DNA of 40,371 bases, taken from positions 1-40,371 of IMG/VR virus record IMGVR_UViG_3300023104_000106; one strand, given 5' to 3'. Below, piece after piece: positions 16,529-24,980 of the stretch; position 1 is the first letter of the stretch, and every line of letters begins with the position of its first letter. The notes below the pieces were generated by a model. It saw only the letters and a program-made list of their open reading frames with translations, searched no databases and was not told where the DNA came from. Both the position numbers and the translations under genes were made by a program. This stretch comes from a virus.

Positions 16529-17266
16529 ATGGCTGATGATAAACTAGATTACTTCAAGCTTATGCGTGATTTTTGGGATTTTGCTTGTAAAAACCCTGAA
16601 AGTATAAAGCCAAACCATTGTGCTGTGTATGCCTATGCTGTAGAACACTGTAATCGTTTAGGATGGAAAGAGAAGTTTGGTTTTCCAACCTCAATGGTTT
16701 TAGATTATGTTGGAATTAAAAGCTACTCAGTTTATAAAAAAACCTTTGATGATTTGGTTCAATTTGGTTTTTTCGAAGTAATAGAATATAGCAAAAATCA
16801 ATATTCAGCCAACATAATTGCTTTGAAAGAAAATAGCAAAGCACCTATCAAAGCACATGCGAAAGCAACCCCAAAAAACGAAGAATGCTTTGAAAGAAAA
16901 TTACAAAGCACATGCGAAAGCACCTATCAAAGCACCTTACAAAGCACGGAGAGTATAATAAAACAAGAAAACAATATAAAACCTTTAAAACCTCTTTCTA
17001 AAAATGAAATTTTCGGAAATGAAGTTTTACAAGATCAAATTTGGTTAGAAGCAATTTCGATGCAAAATCGAGTCGCTTTAGAAAATATTAAAGATTGGAT
17101 TTTAAAATTCAATCAAAAATTAATTGTTGAATGTGATTTGAAAATTAACAAACAAGATTATGCCGGACATTTTTCCCGGTGGCTTCCAGGTGAAATTTCA
17201 AAATCAAAAAAAGTAAACAAAGATGGAGACACAAAAGGCACGGGAGGATTTACTAAAAATCGATAA
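16529..17266 (+). CDS. Phage replication initiator (lambda O / DnaD-like)
   Basis: The 245-residue protein has an N-terminal winged-helix region (about 1-100: FPTSMVLDYVGIKSYSVYKK, FDDLVQFGFFEVI), a low-complexity middle made of repeated QST/KAH tetrapeptides (about 104-140), and a C-terminal helical domain. The middle is encoded by 12-bp iteron-like DNA repeats, exactly as lambda O carries its origin. The next gene is a DnaC-like loader, giving the same O-P gene order. It should bind the repeats and recruit the loader and host helicase. The last 44 bp overlap the loader gene. Confidence 0.75.
   Translation: MADDKLDYFKLMRDFWDFACKNPESIKPNHCAVYAYAVEHCNRLGWKEKFGFPTSMVLDYVGIKSYSVYKKTFDDLVQFGFFEVIEYSKNQYSANIIALKENSKAPIKAHAKATPKNEECFERKLQSTCESTYQSTLQSTESIIKQENNIKPLKPLSKNEIFGNEVLQDQIWLEAISMQNRVALENIKDWILKFNQKLIVECDLKINKQDYAGHFSRWLPGEISKSKKVNKDGDTKGTGGFTKNR
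16838..16949 (+). repeat. Iteron array, putative phage origin of replication
   Basis: Two blocks of 12-bp repeats with core AAAGCAC. Block one has units at 16838, 16850 and 16862 (the last degenerate). Block two has units at 16905, 16917, 16929 and a partial at 16941. Units AAAGCACATGCG and AAAGCACCTATC occur in both blocks. The blocks are 67 bp apart, not a multiple of three, so the same DNA is read as KAPIKAHAKA in one and QSTCESTYQST in the other. Conservation of DNA rather than peptide indicates protein-binding sites. AT-rich sequence (16950-17035) follows and could be the unwinding element. Confidence 0.75.
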
Positions 17267-18092
17267 TGTATTAATTCCCATTATTGGAATTCACAAATAC
17301 AACGAGTTAAAAAGCTTCAGTAGCGATAAATTAACCGAAGATCAAAAAAGTCAAATTGCTGCATACGAATCCAAAAACGTAGAAGCTACTGAGGAACAAA
17401 TAGCATTTAGAGCAAAATGGGTTCAAATCGTTCATCGCTCTAAATCAAAACCAAAGTTTTCAATTACCGCACGAAAGCTTTACAATCTTTTCAAGGCAAA
17501 TTTTCAAAAAATATGTGAAAGGCCGTTTATCAAAATTGAGGGTGTTACGATAAAAAACTTAGAACCCTTGATTTATTATTTTTCAAAAGATGAGCGCTTC
17601 TTCCAATGTGAAAATTTATCCAGAATTTCTGAACCAAGTTTTGATAAAGGACTTTTGATAATCGGAAATTATGGAAACGGGAAAACGTCAGCGATGAAAG
17701 TTTTTGAACATATTTTTAAAGGCATTTCCGGTGTCGGATTCAGAAGTTTTTCTGCAAACGAAGCGGTCACAATGTTTGAAAAATTATCAAGTGATGTCGA
17801 TCGAGATAATTTTGAAAAGATCATGTGGCGTGGAATTATAAACTTCGATGATTTAAAAACAGAACGTATTGCCAGCAATTATGGCAAGGTTAATATATTC
17901 AAAGAGATCCTCGAAGAGAGATATCGCCTTAAATCAAAAACATTCCTGATTTGTAACTTCAAAGAAGGGTATGAAGATGATCTGCAAGCTGCAATTGATG
18001 AAATCGGCGAAAAGTACGGTGGCCGGGTTTGGGATAGGATTTATGAAATGTTCAATATTATCGAATTCAAAGGTAAATCCTTTCGAAAATAA
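17223..18092 (+). CDS. DnaC/IstB-like helicase loader ATPase
   Basis: The 289-residue AAA+ protein has Walker A GNYGNGKTS near residue 148, Walker B NFDDLKTE near 217 and a sensor region TFLICNF, followed by GGRVWDRIYEMFNIIEFKG, typical of the DnaC/IstB/DnaI class. The N-terminal 110 residues would contact the replicative helicase or the initiator. It starts inside the initiator gene (44-bp overlap), so the two are made together. No phage replicative helicase of the DnaB type is in the window, so it probably loads host DnaB. Confidence 0.8.
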   Translation: METQKAREDLLKIDNVLIPIIGIHKYNELKSFSSDKLTEDQKSQIAAYESKNVEATEEQIAFRAKWVQIVHRSKSKPKFSITARKLYNLFKANFQKICERPFIKIEGVTIKNLEPLIYYFSKDERFFQCENLSRISEPSFDKGLLIIGNYGNGKTSAMKVFEHIFKGISGVGFRSFSANEAVTMFEKLSSDVDRDNFEKIMWRGIINFDDLKTERIASNYGKVNIFKEILEERYRLKSKTFLICNFKEGYEDDLQAAIDEIGEKYGGRVWDRIYEMFNIIEFKGKSFRK

Positions 18093-18100
18093 TTGACCTG

Positions 18101-18325
18101 ATGAATCACATTAGCCAACGCAATCTTTTAGAAGTTCAACTTAAAAGCTTCAAAGATTTTGTTCCTTTTTGTCCAAATGATTCGCTTCAACCGTTGCTTC
18201 AGGAAATTGCAAAAATTCATGATCGACTGGAAAAAATAAGAGAATTTACAATTGAACAATTGGTAGAAGAGGTTCATTACCACTACGAAACGCGTCAAAG
18301 CAAATCTAACTTTAGAACTATTTAA
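18101..18325 (+). CDS. Small helical hypothetical protein
   Basis: The 74 residues are mostly helical (LLEVQLKSFKDFVPF, LLQEIAKIHDRLEKIREFTI). The gene follows the loader by 8 bp and precedes the next by 1 bp, so it belongs to the replication operon. No recognised family. Confidence 0.5.
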   Translation: MNHISQRNLLEVQLKSFKDFVPFCPNDSLQPLLQEIAKIHDRLEKIREFTIEQLVEEVHYHYETRQSKSNFRTI

Positions 18326-18326
18326 A

Positions 18327-18548
18327 ATGGAAAATATAGAAATTGTAGCTGACCTGACTGCAATCAAGAAGCAAATTGCAGAATTAGGAATGAAGTATGT
18401 TGAAAATCAGATGCCGGTATCGTTAAGTGATGTTGGATTAACCCTGAGGCCATTTACCAGTATTGATTCTTCGATCGACCTGGCTATTAAAAAGCTTAGT
18501 TCCTGTAACGTTGGTCTAATTCCAAAAACAAGCACACTGAAATCATGA
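18327..18548 (+). CDS. Small hypothetical protein of the replication operon
   Basis: A 73-residue product (VADLTAIKKQIAELGMKYVE, then a hydrophobic/charged second half). The stop overlaps the start of the RuvC-like gene by 4 bp, which supports translation. No function can be assigned. Confidence 0.5.
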   Translation: MENIEIVADLTAIKKQIAELGMKYVENQMPVSLSDVGLTLRPFTSIDSSIDLAIKKLSSCNVGLIPKTSTLKS

Positions 18549-18982
18549 TCAAGAAAAAAGAAAAGTTTATTGTTGGTATTGATCCAGATGTTGATAAATC
18601 AGGAGTTGCGTTTTTAAATGGAAATCAGTTGCAATTGGATAATCTTACTTTCTTTCAGCTTTTTGATTACTTCAACGAAATGAAAAAAAAATATCTTGGG
18701 CTTGAAGTTTATGTCGAATGTGGTTTTTTAAACAAATCAAATTGGCATAAAAAATCTGATAGATCAGCTGCTTTCAATTCTAAAATTGGTGAACATACAG
18801 GAGCAAATTTTGAGACAGCGAAAAAGATTGTCGAAATGTGCGAATACTTAAAGATCACCCATTATAAAATCAAACCAACCAAAAGTAAAATAACTAACGA
18901 CTATTTTAAATCGATTACCGGCTATACTGGCAAAACTAATCAGGAACAAAGAGATGCATTTATGTTGATTTTTGGAAGATAG
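18545..18982 (+). CDS. RuvC-like Holliday-junction resolvase
   Basis: The 145 residues fit the RNase H-fold resolvase family. VGIDPDVDKSG gives the first acidic residue Asp13, YVECG gives Glu58, and the final helix QEQRDAFML gives Asp137. These match the RuvC active-site set by order and spacing. Phage RuvC-like enzymes resolve branched DNA from recombination and replication before packaging. A strong terminator follows, so this is the last gene of the first early transcript section. Confidence 0.7.
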   Translation: MIKKKEKFIVGIDPDVDKSGVAFLNGNQLQLDNLTFFQLFDYFNEMKKKYLGLEVYVECGFLNKSNWHKKSDRSAAFNSKIGEHTGANFETAKKIVEMCEYLKITHYKIKPTKSKITNDYFKSITGYTGKTNQEQRDAFMLIFGR

Positions 18983-19009
18983 TTGATCGATTTAATTCAA
19001 AACATTTTT

Positions 19010-19037
19010 AAGGCTCTCGTTATCGAGGGCTTTTTTA
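19010..19037 (+). terminator. Rho-independent terminator after the resolvase gene
   Basis: AAGGCTCTCG (19010-19019) pairs with CGAGGGCTTT (19024-19033), with one G-U, around TTAT, and is followed by further T residues. It separates the recombination/replication section from the methyltransferase-clamp section. Confidence 0.85.
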
Positions 19038-19061
19038 TTGCCTAACCACAAAACATAAATT

Positions 19062-19337
19062 GTGAAAACAATCTTCTTAAATATGGGAAATATCATCATC
19101 GATAAAATAGAAACCGAAAAAATAGTTAGATCTGTCTGGGTCGCAAAAACTACAATCTACACTCCAACTAAAACCGATATAGAAATGAAAGGAGAAAGCG
19201 AAATCAACGCTTACGAAAAGCTAATTGATTTTTTAAAATGCGAGCAAAAACCTAAAGAGGTAAAAACGCTGCCGAACGGAAACAAAATCTATCACTTTAA
19301 AAATCCAACTACAAATGATGAATCAAAAACCTTATAA
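19062..19337 (+). CDS. Small basic hypothetical protein
   Basis: GTG at 19062 gives 91 residues; an in-frame ATG at 19083 is a plausible later start. The protein alternates beta-like segments (NIIIDKIETEKIVRSVWVAKT) and ends KTLPNGNKIYHFKNP. Its end overlaps the fusion protein start by 23 bp, so it is part of this transcript. No recognised family; a partner of the downstream helicase-methyltransferase is possible. Confidence 0.5.
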   Translation: MKTIFLNMGNIIIDKIETEKIVRSVWVAKTTIYTPTKTDIEMKGESEINAYEKLIDFLKCEQKPKEVKTLPNGNKIYHFKNPTTNDESKTL

Positions 19338-21936
19338 GGAATTTTTAGAGGATAAGATTGTTGTAGCTGGGACTTTTGGGACTGAAATTGATAAATCCTT
19401 GATCAATCCAATAGCAAAGCCACATCAGAAAGATATTATTCATTGGGCCGTTGGAGGCGGACGTCGTGCTATATTCGCATCGTTCGGATTAGGAAAAACA
19501 TTGATGCAGCTTGAGATTGCCAGGTTAATTATAAAAATCACTGGAAAACCATTCTTAATATGTATGCCTTTAGGTGTAGTTGGGGAATTTAGAGACGATA
19601 ATGATCTTTTGGGCGCAGAATATCCATTAAAATATATTACGGATACTGATGAGGTGGGCAAATCTGAGCTTGCTATATATGTGACCAACTATGAGCGTGT
19701 TCGAAAAGGAGATATTGATCCTGACTTTTTCGGAGGCGTTTCGTTTGACGAAGCTAGTATTTTGAGAAATCTAAAAACTGACACCACAAACTACGTTCTG
19801 AAGCATTTCAGAAAAATAAAATATCGCTTTGTTGCTACTGCGACACCAACACCAAATGACTTTATAGAAATACTGAATTATGCAGATTATTTAGGAGTTA
19901 TTGATCGTGGTCATGCTTTGACAAGATTCTTTCAACGAGATTCTACAAAGGCGGGCCATCTTACGCTTTACGAAAGTAAAAAAGAGGAGTTTTGGAAATG
20001 GGTTTCTTCTTGGGCGGTATTTATCAATAAACCCTCTGATCTTGGTTACGATGATACTGGCTATAATCTTCCGAAATTAAATTTTCATCCTATTGAAATA
20101 CCGGATAATTATGAAGGTGAAATATTAGATGAGAATGGAAATCTTGTCATGTTCAAAAAACCAAGAAAAGGTTTGTCGGAAACTTCGAAAGAAAAAAGAG
20201 ATACGGTTTTGTTGAGGACAAATAGAGCTCTTGAAATTGTAAAAGAAAATGGTCTTGAAGATAACTGGCTTCTTTGGCACCACGTTGACAGAGAACGAGA
20301 TTGTATTCAAAAACTATTCAAAGGATTTGATCTGCAAACTATTACAGGAAGTCAGAAAAATACTGAAAAGGAACAAAAACTGATTTCATTCAAGCATGGA
20401 GAATATAAGATCCTGTCCACTAAACCAAAAATAGCAGGTTCTGGATGCAACTTTCAAAAGCATTGTCATAAGGCTGTTTTCGTTGGAATTGATTATAAAT
20501 TCAATGATTTTATTCAAGCAATACACCGAATTATGAGATTCTTGCAAGAGTTTGAAGTCGATGTCTGGGCAATTTTTACAGAAGCGGAAAGAGAAGTTTT
20601 TAAAGAGCTGATGCGAAAGTGGAAGCAGCACATTGAAATGGAAACTGAAATGATCAACCTGGTCCGGGAGTATGGACTTAACCAAGATAAAATTACAGCT
20701 GATATGAAAAGACAAATTTTTGAAAATAAAAGAAGTGCTGTCATTGGAAATGCAAAAGTTTTCAATGACGATACTGTTATTGTTCATGAGCAAATGGCAG
20801 ATGATTCTACGGATATGATTTTAACGTCAATTCCTTTTGGTGATCATTATGAATACTCAGATAATTATAATGATTTCGGTCATAATAATGGGAACAAAGA
20901 GTTCTTCAAACAGATGGATTATTTGACACCCAATTTGCTACGAACACTAAAGCCCGGCAAAATTGCTGCAATTCACGTTAAAGACAGGATCCGTTATTCA
21001 TATCAAAATGGAACTTCGTTTACTTCCATTGAAAGTTTTTCAAACGAAACGATAAGACATTTCACAAAAGCTTCAATTGGTGACAAAATTGAAATGTTAG
21101 AAGCATTAAAAAGTGAAGGAGTTGTTTTAACTGAAAAAATTGAATCCGAGCTTGCAGAATTAAAAGCTGATTATGAAAATAGATTTTATCATGTTGGAAC
21201 AATTACCGTAACAACGGATGTTGTTCGCGAAAATAATCAAACATATCGTTTAGGATGGTCTGAGCAATGCAAAGACGCTACTAAAATGGGCGTAGGATTG
21301 CCAGAATATGTTTTGCTTTTCAGAAAGCGACCAAGCGAAAGTAATAACGCCTATGCAGACGAACCCTGTGTTAAGACCAAAGATGAATATCCAGTTGATA
21401 ATTGGCAATTAGATGCTCATGCTTATTGGAAGTCATCAGGAAATCGGTTCATGAGTTATGAAGAATTAGCGGCTACAGATATGAAAGCGGTTTTTAACCG
21501 ATGGAAAGAGCATGATTCAAAAAATATCTATGATTTTCAAGAGCATTTAAAGGTTTGTCAGGATTTAGAAAAAGCCGGGAAATTAAGTAAAAAGTTTATG
21601 ACAATTCCACCTACATCACCAACAGATATGGTTTGGACTGATGTAAATCGAATGAACACCTTAAACGCTAATCAGGCAAACAGAAAAAAGGAAAAGCACA
21701 TTTGTCCACTTCAATTGGATATCATCGAAAGATTAATTAATCGATTTACAATGAAAGGTGATGTTGTTGATGATCCTTTCGGCGGTTTATTCTCCACAGC
21801 TTACAAAGCACTTGAAATGGAACGCAAAGCGATATCTGCAGAGCTTAATCCAAACTATTATGATGATGGTCTTTTTTACCTGAAATCTATCGAGTACAAA
21901 ATAAATGTTCCAACCTTATTTGATTTAGCAATATGA
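19315..21936 (+). CDS. SNF2-like helicase fused to DNA methyltransferase
   Basis: The 873-residue protein joins two enzymes. Residues 1-450 form an SNF2/SF2 motor: ASFGLGKTL (about 56-64), DEAS in VSFDEASILRN, TATPTPNDF, and a C-terminal lobe with QAIHRIMRF. Residues about 485-873 form an N4/N6-type DNA methyltransferase: motif IV-like LTSIPFGDHYEY near 500 and the SAM-binding DPFGGLFST near 820 with ISAELNPNYY. Phages use such fusions to modify their own DNA against restriction. The usual DPPY-type catalytic motif is replaced by SIPF, which I believe is normal for this phage group but could alter the target base. The next gene overlaps by 4 bp. Confidence 0.82.
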   Translation: MMNQKPYKEFLEDKIVVAGTFGTEIDKSLINPIAKPHQKDIIHWAVGGGRRAIFASFGLGKTLMQLEIARLIIKITGKPFLICMPLGVVGEFRDDNDLLGAEYPLKYITDTDEVGKSELAIYVTNYERVRKGDIDPDFFGGVSFDEASILRNLKTDTTNYVLKHFRKIKYRFVATATPTPNDFIEILNYADYLGVIDRGHALTRFFQRDSTKAGHLTLYESKKEEFWKWVSSWAVFINKPSDLGYDDTGYNLPKLNFHPIEIPDNYEGEILDENGNLVMFKKPRKGLSETSKEKRDTVLLRTNRALEIVKENGLEDNWLLWHHVDRERDCIQKLFKGFDLQTITGSQKNTEKEQKLISFKHGEYKILSTKPKIAGSGCNFQKHCHKAVFVGIDYKFNDFIQAIHRIMRFLQEFEVDVWAIFTEAEREVFKELMRKWKQHIEMETEMINLVREYGLNQDKITADMKRQIFENKRSAVIGNAKVFNDDTVIVHEQMADDSTDMILTSIPFGDHYEYSDNYNDFGHNNGNKEFFKQMDYLTPNLLRTLKPGKIAAIHVKDRIRYSYQNGTSFTSIESFSNETIRHFTKASIGDKIEMLEALKSEGVVLTEKIESELAELKADYENRFYHVGTITVTTDVVRENNQTYRLGWSEQCKDATKMGVGLPEYVLLFRKRPSESNNAYADEPCVKTKDEYPVDNWQLDAHAYWKSSGNRFMSYEELAATDMKAVFNRWKEHDSKNIYDFQEHLKVCQDLEKAGKLSKKFMTIPPTSPTDMVWTDVNRMNTLNANQANRKKEKHICPLQLDIIERLINRFTMKGDVVDDPFGGLFSTAYKALEMERKAISAELNPNYYDDGLFYLKSIEYKINVPTLFDLAI

Positions 21937-22340
21937 AAACCACAGATAATTTTAAAAAAGTAATAAGCGATCACCTTGAATTGGTCGCTTCAAATGATGC
22001 ATTATTTGCAGAAACATTTAAAAAAGAAAGCAAAAATATAGAGGGATGCATTAATTATATTTTATCAGAAGTTCAGAAAAGCGGTTGTTCGGGATTTACA
22101 GATGATGAAATTTTTGGAATGGCTATTCATTATTATGATGAAGATAATATTAAGCCTGGGAAATCTTTTTCGGGAAATGTCGTGGTAAATCATCATGTTG
22201 AGCTTACAGAGGATGATATAAAGAAAGCAAAGGAAAAAGCTATCACACAAGTTGTAACTGAAGAAAAGGAAAGATTAAAAAAGAAAGTGAATCTAAAAAA
22301 ACAAGATGCAACTCAAACCGTCCAAGCTGAATTATTCTAG
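21933..22340 (+). CDS. PcfK-like protein
   Basis: A 135-residue protein matching the PcfK family: DNFKKVISDHLELVAS, CINYILSEVQKSGCSGF, DDEIFGMAIHYYDEDNIKPG, VVVNHHVELT and a basic coiled end. PcfK and PcfJ are named from the conjugative plasmid pCF10, but their biochemical role is unknown, and they recur as a pair in Bacteroidota phages and mobile elements. It starts in the stop of the methyltransferase gene, and PcfJ follows after 2 bp. A role in DNA processing is inferred from neighbours only. Confidence 0.8.
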   Translation: MKTTDNFKKVISDHLELVASNDALFAETFKKESKNIEGCINYILSEVQKSGCSGFTDDEIFGMAIHYYDEDNIKPGKSFSGNVVVNHHVELTEDDIKKAKEKAITQVVTEEKERLKKKVNLKKQDATQTVQAELF

Positions 22341-22342
22341 GT

Positions 22343-23698
22343 ATGGAACCAAAAACTAAGCAAGAGATTAGGATAGTCGAATTGAGTAGTAAGCTTCCTA
22401 AATTAACCGAAAAGCAATTGAAATATCCTGAAGACAATTTATTTCGAACATGGGGATCAGTTTCCAGAAACAAAGTTTATTGTCTTGAATGTGGATATTC
22501 ATGGAAAGAAGATTCTCCTTCATGGCATAATGAAATTGTTAAGCCTATATGTCCCACTTGTAGTTCGAATTTGAAAATGTTTAAATACAATTCGACTCTT
22601 TTTCAAGAGATGAATTATTTCGCAATATTAACCAAAAAAGAAAATTTTCAAGTTGTTAGAATGATAGCTTCTTATAAGTATATGAGGAAAAATCAATCAC
22701 CGACTTACTTTAGTTGCGAAGTTATGCAACATTGGATTGATGAAAATGGAGAGGTCCGATCTTTGGCAAAGTTTACTCAAACTATGGGAGCAAGAGGTTG
22801 TTATGATCTCTGGATTCACAACAGCAGGATGGAAATTAAACCTAAAACATTTGTTTACGACAATAAGTATAAACTTAATCCTTATAAAATTTATCCAGAA
22901 AGAAATATTCATCCCTTAATTAAAAGGAATGGTTTTAAAGGGCATTTTTACGATATAGCTCCGCAAATATTTTTTTCCTATTTATTAAAAGATTCGACGA
23001 CTGAGTTTTTATTAAAAACTAAACAGACAAACGTTTTAGGATTCCATCTTTCAGATTCCTCATATAAAGTAAATGGGTATTTAGATTCTATAAGAATCTG
23101 TATTAAAAATGGATATATAATTAAAGATTTTGTAACCTGGAAGGATTATGTTGATTTACTTAAATACTTCAATAAGGATTTGCGGAATGCAAAATATACA
23201 TGTCCGGACGATCTTGTTAACGCTCACGATCGACTAATAAAAAAGAAGCGTTCAATTCAAAGAAAACAAAAGTTATCTGAAATGAAAGCAGAAATTGAGA
23301 AGTCTCAAAAGAAGTACGAAAGTGAAAAAAGACCTTTTCTCGGTTTAGAATTTAAGGATAAGGAGATAACTGTAAAAGTGATTTCAACAGTTGCTGAATT
23401 TATGGAGGAAGGTGATAACCTAAGCCATTGCGTCTTTACAAATGAGTATTATAATAGACCGGAATCTCTAATATTATCTGCTAAAATTGGAAATAATAAC
23501 ATCGAGACGATCGAAATATCCCTTTCTAGTTTCACCATCAAACAATCTCGTGGCAAAAAAAATAAAGCTACTAGATATAATAAGCGAATCATAAAACTTG
23601 TAAACCAAAATATGGATCAAATCAGATTGATAATTAAGCAACAAGAAAAACTTGAAAAACGAAAAAACACTATTAACCATTCAACTACTAAAATATGA
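22343..23698 (+). CDS. PcfJ-like protein with zinc ribbon
   Basis: The 451-residue PcfJ-family protein starts with a zinc ribbon (Cys47-x2-Cys50 and Cys70-x2-Cys73: CLECG and CPTC). A mixed middle follows, and then the conserved PcfJ C-terminal block with GDNLSHCVFTNEYYNR, ETIEISLSSFTIKQSRGKKN. It is coupled to PcfK upstream and overlaps the clamp gene by 4 bp. The family has no known activity. The constant linkage with DNA modification and clamp genes here suggests work on replicating or transferred DNA. Confidence 0.8.
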   Translation: MEPKTKQEIRIVELSSKLPKLTEKQLKYPEDNLFRTWGSVSRNKVYCLECGYSWKEDSPSWHNEIVKPICPTCSSNLKMFKYNSTLFQEMNYFAILTKKENFQVVRMIASYKYMRKNQSPTYFSCEVMQHWIDENGEVRSLAKFTQTMGARGCYDLWIHNSRMEIKPKTFVYDNKYKLNPYKIYPERNIHPLIKRNGFKGHFYDIAPQIFFSYLLKDSTTEFLLKTKQTNVLGFHLSDSSYKVNGYLDSIRICIKNGYIIKDFVTWKDYVDLLKYFNKDLRNAKYTCPDDLVNAHDRLIKKKRSIQRKQKLSEMKAEIEKSQKKYESEKRPFLGLEFKDKEITVKVISTVAEFMEEGDNLSHCVFTNEYYNRPESLILSAKIGNNNIETIEISLSSFTIKQSRGKKNKATRYNKRIIKLVNQNMDQIRLIIKQQEKLEKRKNTINHSTTKI

Positions 23699-24810
23699 AA
23701 TTCATTCTAAACAGTAAAAATTTACTCGACAAGCTTTTAATTCTAAACGGCGTTATCAATTCATCAAATACGCTTCCTATCCTGGATTGCTTTTTACTTG
23801 ATATTGATGGAAATGAATTAAAAATCACAGCTTCTGACTTAGAAACAACTATTAGTTCAACGCTCGAGATTACCTCATCAGACAAAGGATCTATCGCGGT
23901 ACCATCCCGAATGTTGATCGATATTTTAAAAGCGTTCCCGGAGCAGCCGCTTGACTTTTTTGTTAATGAAAATAGCACGATCGATATTAATTCCGGCGCT
24001 GGAGTTTATTCGATAGCTTATGCACTTGCAAAAGAGTATCCGCAAGCGGTTCTGATCGAGGATCCTCAAACCGCAACAATCAATTCTAAGATTTTAGGTA
24101 AGGCGATCAGCAAAACGATTTTCGCAACTGGTACCGATGATTTAAGACCGGCAATGACCGGAGTGTTATTTCAATTTTCACCTTCCGGATTAAATTTTGT
24201 TGCGACTGATGCACATAAATTGGTAAAATACCAAAGATCAGATATTACATCTGCCGAGGAAATTGATTTCATTGTTCCAAAGAAGCCTCTTAATGTTCTA
24301 AAAGGAATTCTCTCGACATTGGATATCGAGGTTGTGATTTCCTTTAATCAGACAAATGCAATTTTTACTTTTGAAGATTATGTTTTAATGTGTCGTTTAG
24401 TTGATGCCACTTATCCAAAATATGAAAACGTAATACCAAAGGATAATCCAAACAAAGCAATTATCGACAGATCTAAACTTTTAAGTTCCGTTAAGTGCGT
24501 TTCTATTTTTGCAAACAAAACAACAAAACAAGTTGCATTGAAGTTCACTGGCAATGAAATTAATCTTTCTTCTGAAGATGTGGACTATTCAAATAAGGCA
24601 GATGAGCGCTTAAATTGTAATTACGAGGGTCAAGATACTAAAATCGGTTTCAATGCGAAATACCTCGCTGAAATGATCAGCAATTTAAGTTCAGAAGAAA
24701 TCAACTTCGAATTTTCTTTACTAAATCGAGCTGCAATTTTAACTCCTATTGATGATCAGGATGATCAAGAGAAGATACTAATGTTGATCATGCCGTCGCT
24801 AATAAACTAA
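23695..24810 (+). CDS. dnaN: Phage-encoded DNA polymerase III beta sliding clamp
   Basis: The 371 residues are full length for a bacterial beta clamp, with the three-domain pattern visible: FILNSKNLLDKLLILNGVI at the start, a second repeat near TINSKILGKAISKTIFATGT with DDLRPAMTGVLF and VATDAHKLVKY, and the end LMLIMPSLIN matching the canonical MPxxx clamp tail. It tethers DNA polymerases to DNA. A bacterial-type clamp carried by a phage is uncommon. No phage polymerase is in the window, so it probably redirects host polymerase III or other clamp users. Confidence 0.88.
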   Translation: MKFILNSKNLLDKLLILNGVINSSNTLPILDCFLLDIDGNELKITASDLETTISSTLEITSSDKGSIAVPSRMLIDILKAFPEQPLDFFVNENSTIDINSGAGVYSIAYALAKEYPQAVLIEDPQTATINSKILGKAISKTIFATGTDDLRPAMTGVLFQFSPSGLNFVATDAHKLVKYQRSDITSAEEIDFIVPKKPLNVLKGILSTLDIEVVISFNQTNAIFTFEDYVLMCRLVDATYPKYENVIPKDNPNKAIIDRSKLLSSVKCVSIFANKTTKQVALKFTGNEINLSSEDVDYSNKADERLNCNYEGQDTKIGFNAKYLAEMISNLSSEEINFEFSLLNRAAILTPIDDQDDQEKILMLIMPSLIN

Positions 24811-24846
24811 TATAAATCCTTTTTCTATAGAAGAATCTTTGCTTGT

Positions 24847-24930
24847 CGGCAAGGTAGCTAGTTATAATGTGTTAAGATTGGGAGAAAAAGGGAAAAGTTT
24901 CATTAACCCAATCAAATTATAATCAGACTT
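24847..24930 (+). ncRNA. Candidate structured RNA downstream of the clamp gene
   Basis: No open frame is present, but nested complementary segments are. CTTG-TCGG-CAAG forms a small tetraloop hairpin near 24842-24853. TTATAAT (24862-24868) and GATTGGG (24876-24882) pair with CCCAATC (24907-24913) and ATTATAA (24916-24922) in the right order for one long stem. A strong terminator follows at 24934. It could be a stand-alone sRNA or a structured 3' UTR of the early operon. No clear promoter was found. Confidence 0.4.
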
Positions 24931-24933
24931 TTT

Positions 24934-24959
24934 AACCGCCCGTAATTGGGCGGTTTTTT
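24934..24959 (+). terminator. Rho-independent terminator of the early operon
   Basis: AACCGCCC (24934-24941) and GGGCGGTT (24948-24955) are perfect arms around GTAATT, followed by six T residues in total. It ends the helicase-methyltransferase to clamp section. Confidence 0.9.
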
Positions 24960-24980
24960 ATTAGCTAAATACTAAATGTG

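Noticed and set aside
20386-20793. Minus-strand open frames inside the helicase-methyltransferase gene
   Set aside because: Shadow frames of a well-supported gene, with no protein-like motifs.
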